The notes below the pieces were generated by a model. It made no database searches and was not told the origin of the DNA. It saw nothing but the letters and a program-made list of their open reading frames with translations. 8,042 bases of DNA from an uncultured Prevotella sp. (lineage in GTDB: Bacteria; Bacteroidota; Bacteroidia; Bacteroidales; Bacteroidaceae). Made by a program: the position numbers and the translations under genes. The stretch spans positions 1-8,042 of the forward strand of contig CAJLYG010000145.1 of NCBI GenBank assembly GCA_905210845.1, in the 5' to 3' direction. This document shows, piece after piece, positions 5,024 through 8,042 of this stretch (position 1 is its first letter; every line of letters starts with the position of its first letter).

Positions 5024-5757
5024 AGGACGGGAAACTTCTGGCGGAATGCAAGGAGCGCATTCATGTCTATTTCTGCTGTTGCCACCCCTGCAGTATGGTC
5101 TGCACAATGAGCGATGGTTTCTCCATAGGGATTAATGATTTGGGTATTCCCATTATACGTGCAATGCTCGTCCTTTCCGATGCGATTGCATCCTACCACA
5201 TAACATTGGTTTTCAATGGCCCTTGCCTTCAATAAGGTATTCCATGCGGAAATGCGGGAGGTTGGCCAGTTGGCTACATAGACAGCCACATCATAATCGG
5301 AGTGGTTCCTGCTGAATACGGGGAACCGCAGGTCATAGCATATTTGAAGGAGTATCCTCACACCTCTGTAAGTGACGATGACCCTATCCTTACCGGGTGT
5401 ATAGTGTCGGTTTTCACCCCCATAAGAAAAGAGATGGTGTTTGTCATAGGTCGTAATTTCTCCATGGGGCTGGACGAAAAAGCAACGGTTTACGTATTTG
5501 TCTCCCGCTTTCACGGACAGGCTACCTACCAGGGCAGCGTCCTTCTTCCGCGCGGTTGCCTTCATCCATTGCAAGGTTTCACCGTCAGCAGGCTCGGCAA
5601 TGCCCTTCGGTTCCGTGATAAAGCCTGTCGAGAACATTTCCGGCAAGACAATGAGGTCGGTGCTCGCGGGCAGGGCATTGACCGCCATGTCAATCCTCGT
5701 GATATTTTCCATCGGACGATGGGATGCCACATCTATTTGTAAAGCTGAAATAACCAT
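4990..5757 (-). CDS. yafV: Omega-amidase / nitrilase-family C-N hydrolase (YafV/NIT2-like)
   Basis: This cytoplasmic 255-residue nitrilase-superfamily enzyme most resembles omega-amidases. Those hydrolyse alpha-ketoglutaramate or alpha-ketosuccinamate, side products of glutamine and asparagine transamination, and so act in metabolite repair. The Glu-Lys-Cys triad is intact: Glu40 in VLPEMFSTGF, Lys106 in YDKHHLFSYGGE and Cys140 in LQICYDLRFP. The segments WPTSRISAWNTLLKARAIENQCYVVGCNRIG and QKFPVLQDAD are also typical of the YafV branch. Length is normal. It is the last gene of the leftward unit, 16 nt after the exported-protein gene, with AAAGGAA a few bases before its ATG. Its 3' end overlaps the converging small ORF by 34 bp. 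Substrate assignment rests on family resemblance. Confidence 0.92.
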   Translation of the reverse strand: MVISALQIDVASHRPMENITRIDMAVNALPASTDLIVLPEMFSTGFITEPKGIAEPADGETLQWMKATARKKDAALVGSLSVKAGDKYVNRCFFVQPHGEITTYDKHHLFSYGGENRHYTPGKDRVIVTYRGVRILLQICYDLRFPVFSRNHSDYDVAVYVANWPTSRISAWNTLLKARAIENQCYVVGCNRIGKDEHCTYNGNTQIINPYGETIAHCADHTAGVATAEIDMNALLAFRQKFPVLQDADSSSFSR

Positions 5758-5773
5758 GGGCAGATTCCTTTCT

Positions 5774-6262
5774 TTATTTCGTGCTGCTCTTACTCTGGAT
5801 TTCCTTGACTTGGGACAAAGCTTGTACCCAGTCTGTGTCTAAAGAAAACGGTGTCATGTAATCTTTCCTGTTGACGTAAGACATGACGAGGTCTTGGTCC
5901 ATGTCGTGGAACATGGAATGGGTCAAAGATGCGTTCTTGTACCGTTGCCGTATCGATTCCTTGTCTTTCTCCTTGACGGCATTGGATAACTGCCGCATAT
6001 ATTGGTGGATGAACTCGTACAGCGCATAAGCTTGCCTGTCTATCCTGTTCATCGAGCTATCCGGCATTTCCACTCGGGTCTTTCGCAGCATATACTCCAG
6101 TCCATCTACCTTAAATTGATAGATGCGCCGTGTCGTCAGGCCGAGTTTCTCGTTCCGGGCTCCTTCTTTTGAGCTTTTGAGGATTTCCTGATAAACGGCC
6201 TGAGCCGATGCTTGTGTCATTGACAGCAGGAATCCGATGGACAGAAGCAGTAGTTTTCTCAT
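5774..6262 (-). CDS. Small exported protein of unknown function
   Basis: This 162-residue protein has a good signal peptide (MRKLLLLSIGFLLSMTQ, with ASA|Q predicted for cleavage after residue 20). It is therefore periplasmic or secreted; no lipobox cysteine is present. The mature part is polar and probably helical, with many charged residues, no cysteines and no catalytic motif I recognise. A tract near the C-terminus, TPFSLDTDW (137-145), recalls conserved Bacteroidales hypothetical proteins, from memory only. The start codon lies 1 nt after the stop of the ABC protein gene (TGA-G-ATG), which implies translational coupling. Placing an exported protein between a cytosolic ATPase and a cytosolic amidase is curious, and no functional link is evident. 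Confidence 0.85.
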   Translation of the reverse strand: MRKLLLLSIGFLLSMTQASAQAVYQEILKSSKEGARNEKLGLTTRRIYQFKVDGLEYMLRKTRVEMPDSSMNRIDRQAYALYEFIHQYMRQLSNAVKEKDKESIRQRYKNASLTHSMFHDMDQDLVMSYVNRKDYMTPFSLDTDWVQALSQVKEIQSKSSTK

Positions 6263-6263
6263 C

Positions 6264-7766
6264 TCATTTCTTGTTTTCTTCGTTCTTGATCAGGTAGAGA
6301 CTGTGGTCAATGCAGTTGGGCAGTTCTTCCTTGTAATGGGTAACCATGATCATGGTCTTGTTCTTCCGTTTGCAGAAAGTCTCGATAATGTCCTTGACCA
6401 GTCGCCGGTTTGTATTGTCAAGTCCATGGAGGGGTTCGTCCAAGATCAGCAACTCAGGATCCTTGACAAAGGCCCTAGCGAGGAGCACGAGGCGTTGTTC
6501 CCCACTTGACAGTTTCAAGAAGGTGCGGTCTTCGAGTCCTTCTAATCCGAAGATGCCCATCCACCATCGGCATATCTTGTATTGTTCTTCCGTTGGGGTG
6601 AAATACAATCCCACCGCGTCTGTCAGTCCGCTGGCAACAATTTTGATAGCGGGGATATCCTTTTGGTAGGCTCTGTGCATTTCCGGCGATACATATCCGA
6701 TATGCTTCTTGATGTCCCAGATGCTCTCACCGCTCCCTCTTGGGTTGCCGAACAAGGCGATATCGCAGGCATAGCTCTGGGGGTTGTCGGCACAGACCAA
6801 ACTGAGCAAGGTAGACTTCCCCGCGCCATTCTGTCCACTTAAAGCCCATCTCTCCCCGCAATTGACGGTCCAATCGAGGTCTTTTAGAATGGTACGCTTT
6901 CCATATCGGATGGACACCTTGTTCATCTTGACGATTTCCTGTGCATGGTATTCCTCCTTCGGATAGGGCAGGTCGAGGATGGCTTGTTCTTTTTCCTTGC
7001 TGAGCACATGGCCAGGGATCGGCTTTCGATGCGCAATGTATTCTGGAAGCGTTACCTTAGGCTCCACTTTCTTGTCATGTACCTCTACGACATGCGTGAT
7101 AAAGTCGGGGATATCGTCGGATTTCGAGAGGACCAGGATAATCTGCAAGGCACGTTCCTTGCTCAGGGTCTTGAGCAAGACCTTCAATTGGTTGCGTGTC
7201 TCCACATCCAAGCCGATAAACGGATTGTCCATGATCAGTACGCGCGGATTGGAGAGCAGGACACGTGTGAGCTGGAATTTCCGGAGCTCTCCACTGGAGA
7301 GCAGGATGATATACTTGTCGAGAAGGGATTCCAAATGGAAGAGATCATAGAGATGTTGTTGCAGTTGGCGGTGTTCAGCCGTGTCTTTTCCCGCCATTTG
7401 GTAGGCTTCTTCCAAGATCTCCTTTACCGTTGGCGTGTCCTCGCTGATCTCCTGCTGGTTCCAGCGTTGCTGGAGGTAATAAGTCTTGTCTGTATCACCA
7501 CCATAACTGTCGCGGAACGTGATGTATTTGATATTGTCTGATACCAATTCCACCGTGCTGGGTGAAAAGTCGTAAAAGGGATCCTGCCTCAGGAGCGGGT
7601 GCCTGCCGATGATCATGTCTACGAGTAATGACTTTCCTCCGCCGTTTGGACCTACGATGGCTATGTGCTCCCCATCGTTTAATAGGAAGTTGACAGGCTC
7701 TGCCATTCTCCATTCCGGCATTCTTGGCACGCCATCCTTAACCTCTATGATTTTTTGATATTGCAT
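6264..7766 (-). CDS. Soluble tandem ABC ATPase, ModF/PhrA-like
   Basis: This 500-residue protein has two fused ABC ATPase domains and no membrane segments, the layout of ModF/PhrA proteins (annotated as molybdate transport or photorepair ATPases; true role unclear). Domain 1 (about 1-235) has Walker A GPNGGGKS (39-46), a Q-rich loop QQRWNQQ (99-105), signature LSSGE (156-160) and Walker B VLIMDNP (Asp180). Domain 2 (about 275-500) has Walker A GQNGAGKS (311-318), signature LSSGE (419-423), Walker B LLILDEP (Asp443-Glu444) and switch His477 (VTHY). In domain 1 the catalytic Glu is Asn181 and the switch His is Ser214, so one nucleotide site looks non-hydrolytic. It lacks the long inter-domain linker of ABC-F translation factors. 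It overlaps ruvC by 22 nt and is followed after 1 nt by the exported protein gene. No molybdate transporter genes are nearby, so a transport role is unsupported. Confidence 0.9.
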   Translation of the reverse strand: MQYQKIIEVKDGVPRMPEWRMAEPVNFLLNDGEHIAIVGPNGGGKSLLVDMIIGRHPLLRQDPFYDFSPSTVELVSDNIKYITFRDSYGGDTDKTYYLQQRWNQQEISEDTPTVKEILEEAYQMAGKDTAEHRQLQQHLYDLFHLESLLDKYIILLSSGELRKFQLTRVLLSNPRVLIMDNPFIGLDVETRNQLKVLLKTLSKERALQIILVLSKSDDIPDFITHVVEVHDKKVEPKVTLPEYIAHRKPIPGHVLSKEKEQAILDLPYPKEEYHAQEIVKMNKVSIRYGKRTILKDLDWTVNCGERWALSGQNGAGKSTLLSLVCADNPQSYACDIALFGNPRGSGESIWDIKKHIGYVSPEMHRAYQKDIPAIKIVASGLTDAVGLYFTPTEEQYKICRWWMGIFGLEGLEDRTFLKLSSGEQRLVLLARAFVKDPELLILDEPLHGLDNTNRRLVKDIIETFCKRKNKTMIMVTHYKEELPNCIDHSLYLIKNEENKK

Positions 7767-8042
7767 ACTCTGTTTTGGTTCTTATTGATAAAATCTTTCC
7801 AACCATGATAAGAAACTTGTGAGGTGGGCCGTCCCATTTGCAAGAAGTGACAGTAAGCAGCCCCCAAGGCATCGGTGGCATCCTTGAATTTCGGCATGTC
7901 CTTGTCGTCAAGATGGAGGAGGCGTTGCAGCATCCCCGCTACCTGCTCCTTGCTTGCCTGCCCTTGCCCGGTGATGGCCATCTTGATTTTTAAGGGAGCA
8001 TACTCGTGGATGGGGATGTCATGGTGAATGGCGGCCGCGATA
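7745..8042 (-). CDS. ruvC: Holliday junction endonuclease RuvC, C-terminal part (5'-truncated by window edge)
   Basis: RuvC cuts Holliday junctions with RuvAB during recombination repair. The frame is open to base 8041 and reads IAAAIHHDIPIHEYAPLKIK before the internal Met at 7981, followed by MAITGQGQASKEQVAGMLQRLL and DATDALGAAYCHFLQ. These are the family's C-terminal signatures. The last motif contains the two C-terminal active-site Asp residues (D-A-T-D, matching the DAADA motif elsewhere). The first catalytic Asp and Glu lie outside the window. A tail HGWKDFINKNQNRVCNIKKS extends past the usual core. The stop falls 22 nt inside the next gene, so translation of the ABC protein is probably coupled to it. 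Confidence 0.93.
   Translation of the reverse strand, partial: IAAAIHHDIPIHEYAPLKIKMAITGQGQASKEQVAGMLQRLLHLDDKDMPKFKDATDALGAAYCHFLQMGRPTSQVSYHGWKDFINKNQNRVCNIKKS

Noticed and set aside
5016..5029. CGTCC-TGAA-GGACG hairpin as bidirectional terminator
   Set aside because: The stem is only 5 bp and neither strand has a T tract after it; it lies in amidase coding sequence.
5302..5742. 146-codon plus-strand frame
   Set aside because: It is antisense to the omega-amidase gene, whose catalytic residues are all intact; its product has no recognisable features.
6945..7541. 198-codon plus-strand frame
   Set aside because: It lies wholly within the opposing tandem ABC ATPase gene, which has full motifs; it is an antisense shadow.

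Overview
The window looks like chromosomal DNA from a member of the Bacteroidales, plausibly Prevotellaceae-like. Three plus-strand promoters match the Bacteroidetes sigma consensus (TTTG, 19-21 nt, TAnnTTTG). The sigma factor is the short Bacteroidetes type without a long N-terminal region 1.1, and Shine-Dalgarno sequences are mostly absent. No transposase, integrase, tRNA, rRNA or CRISPR array was seen. The genus is inference only.

Left half, plus strand: the 3' part of leuB (leucine biosynthesis) ends in a clear intrinsic terminator. A LicD-family phosphotransferase follows on its own promoter, then an exported M15 (VanY/DacB-like) peptidase whose promoter is wrapped in a 12-bp inverted repeat. 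A patatin-like phospholipase comes 26 nt after the peptidase and is probably co-transcribed with it. A primary-type sigma-70 factor (RpoD/SigA class) comes next. Cell-envelope work (LicD, M15 peptidase, patatin) is the loose theme of this part.

Middle, 4486-4879: about 390 bases with no convincing gene, but unusually rich in structure. It holds a perfect 22-bp tandem repeat, a 16-bp-stem hairpin, a degenerate array that also has a 22-nt period, a larger composite stem-loop, a 10-bp palindrome and a good Bacteroidetes promoter. That promoter serves a 47-codon open frame at 4880-5023, which encodes a likely single-pass membrane protein. Its 3' end overlaps the opposing amidase gene by 34 bp.

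Right half, minus strand (read from 8042 leftwards): a tight four-gene unit made of the ruvC 3' part, a tandem-ATPase ABC protein of the ModF/PhrA type, a small exported protein of unknown function, and an omega-amidase (YafV/NIT2 family). Spacings are a 22-nt overlap, 1 nt and 16 nt, so the genes are very likely one operon with translational coupling. The ABC protein has one canonical and one degenerate nucleotide site.

Most genes are ordinary housekeeping or envelope genes. The parts most worth a second look are the repetitive structured gap after the sigma gene, the small membrane ORF beside it, and the inverted repeat in the M15 peptidase promoter.
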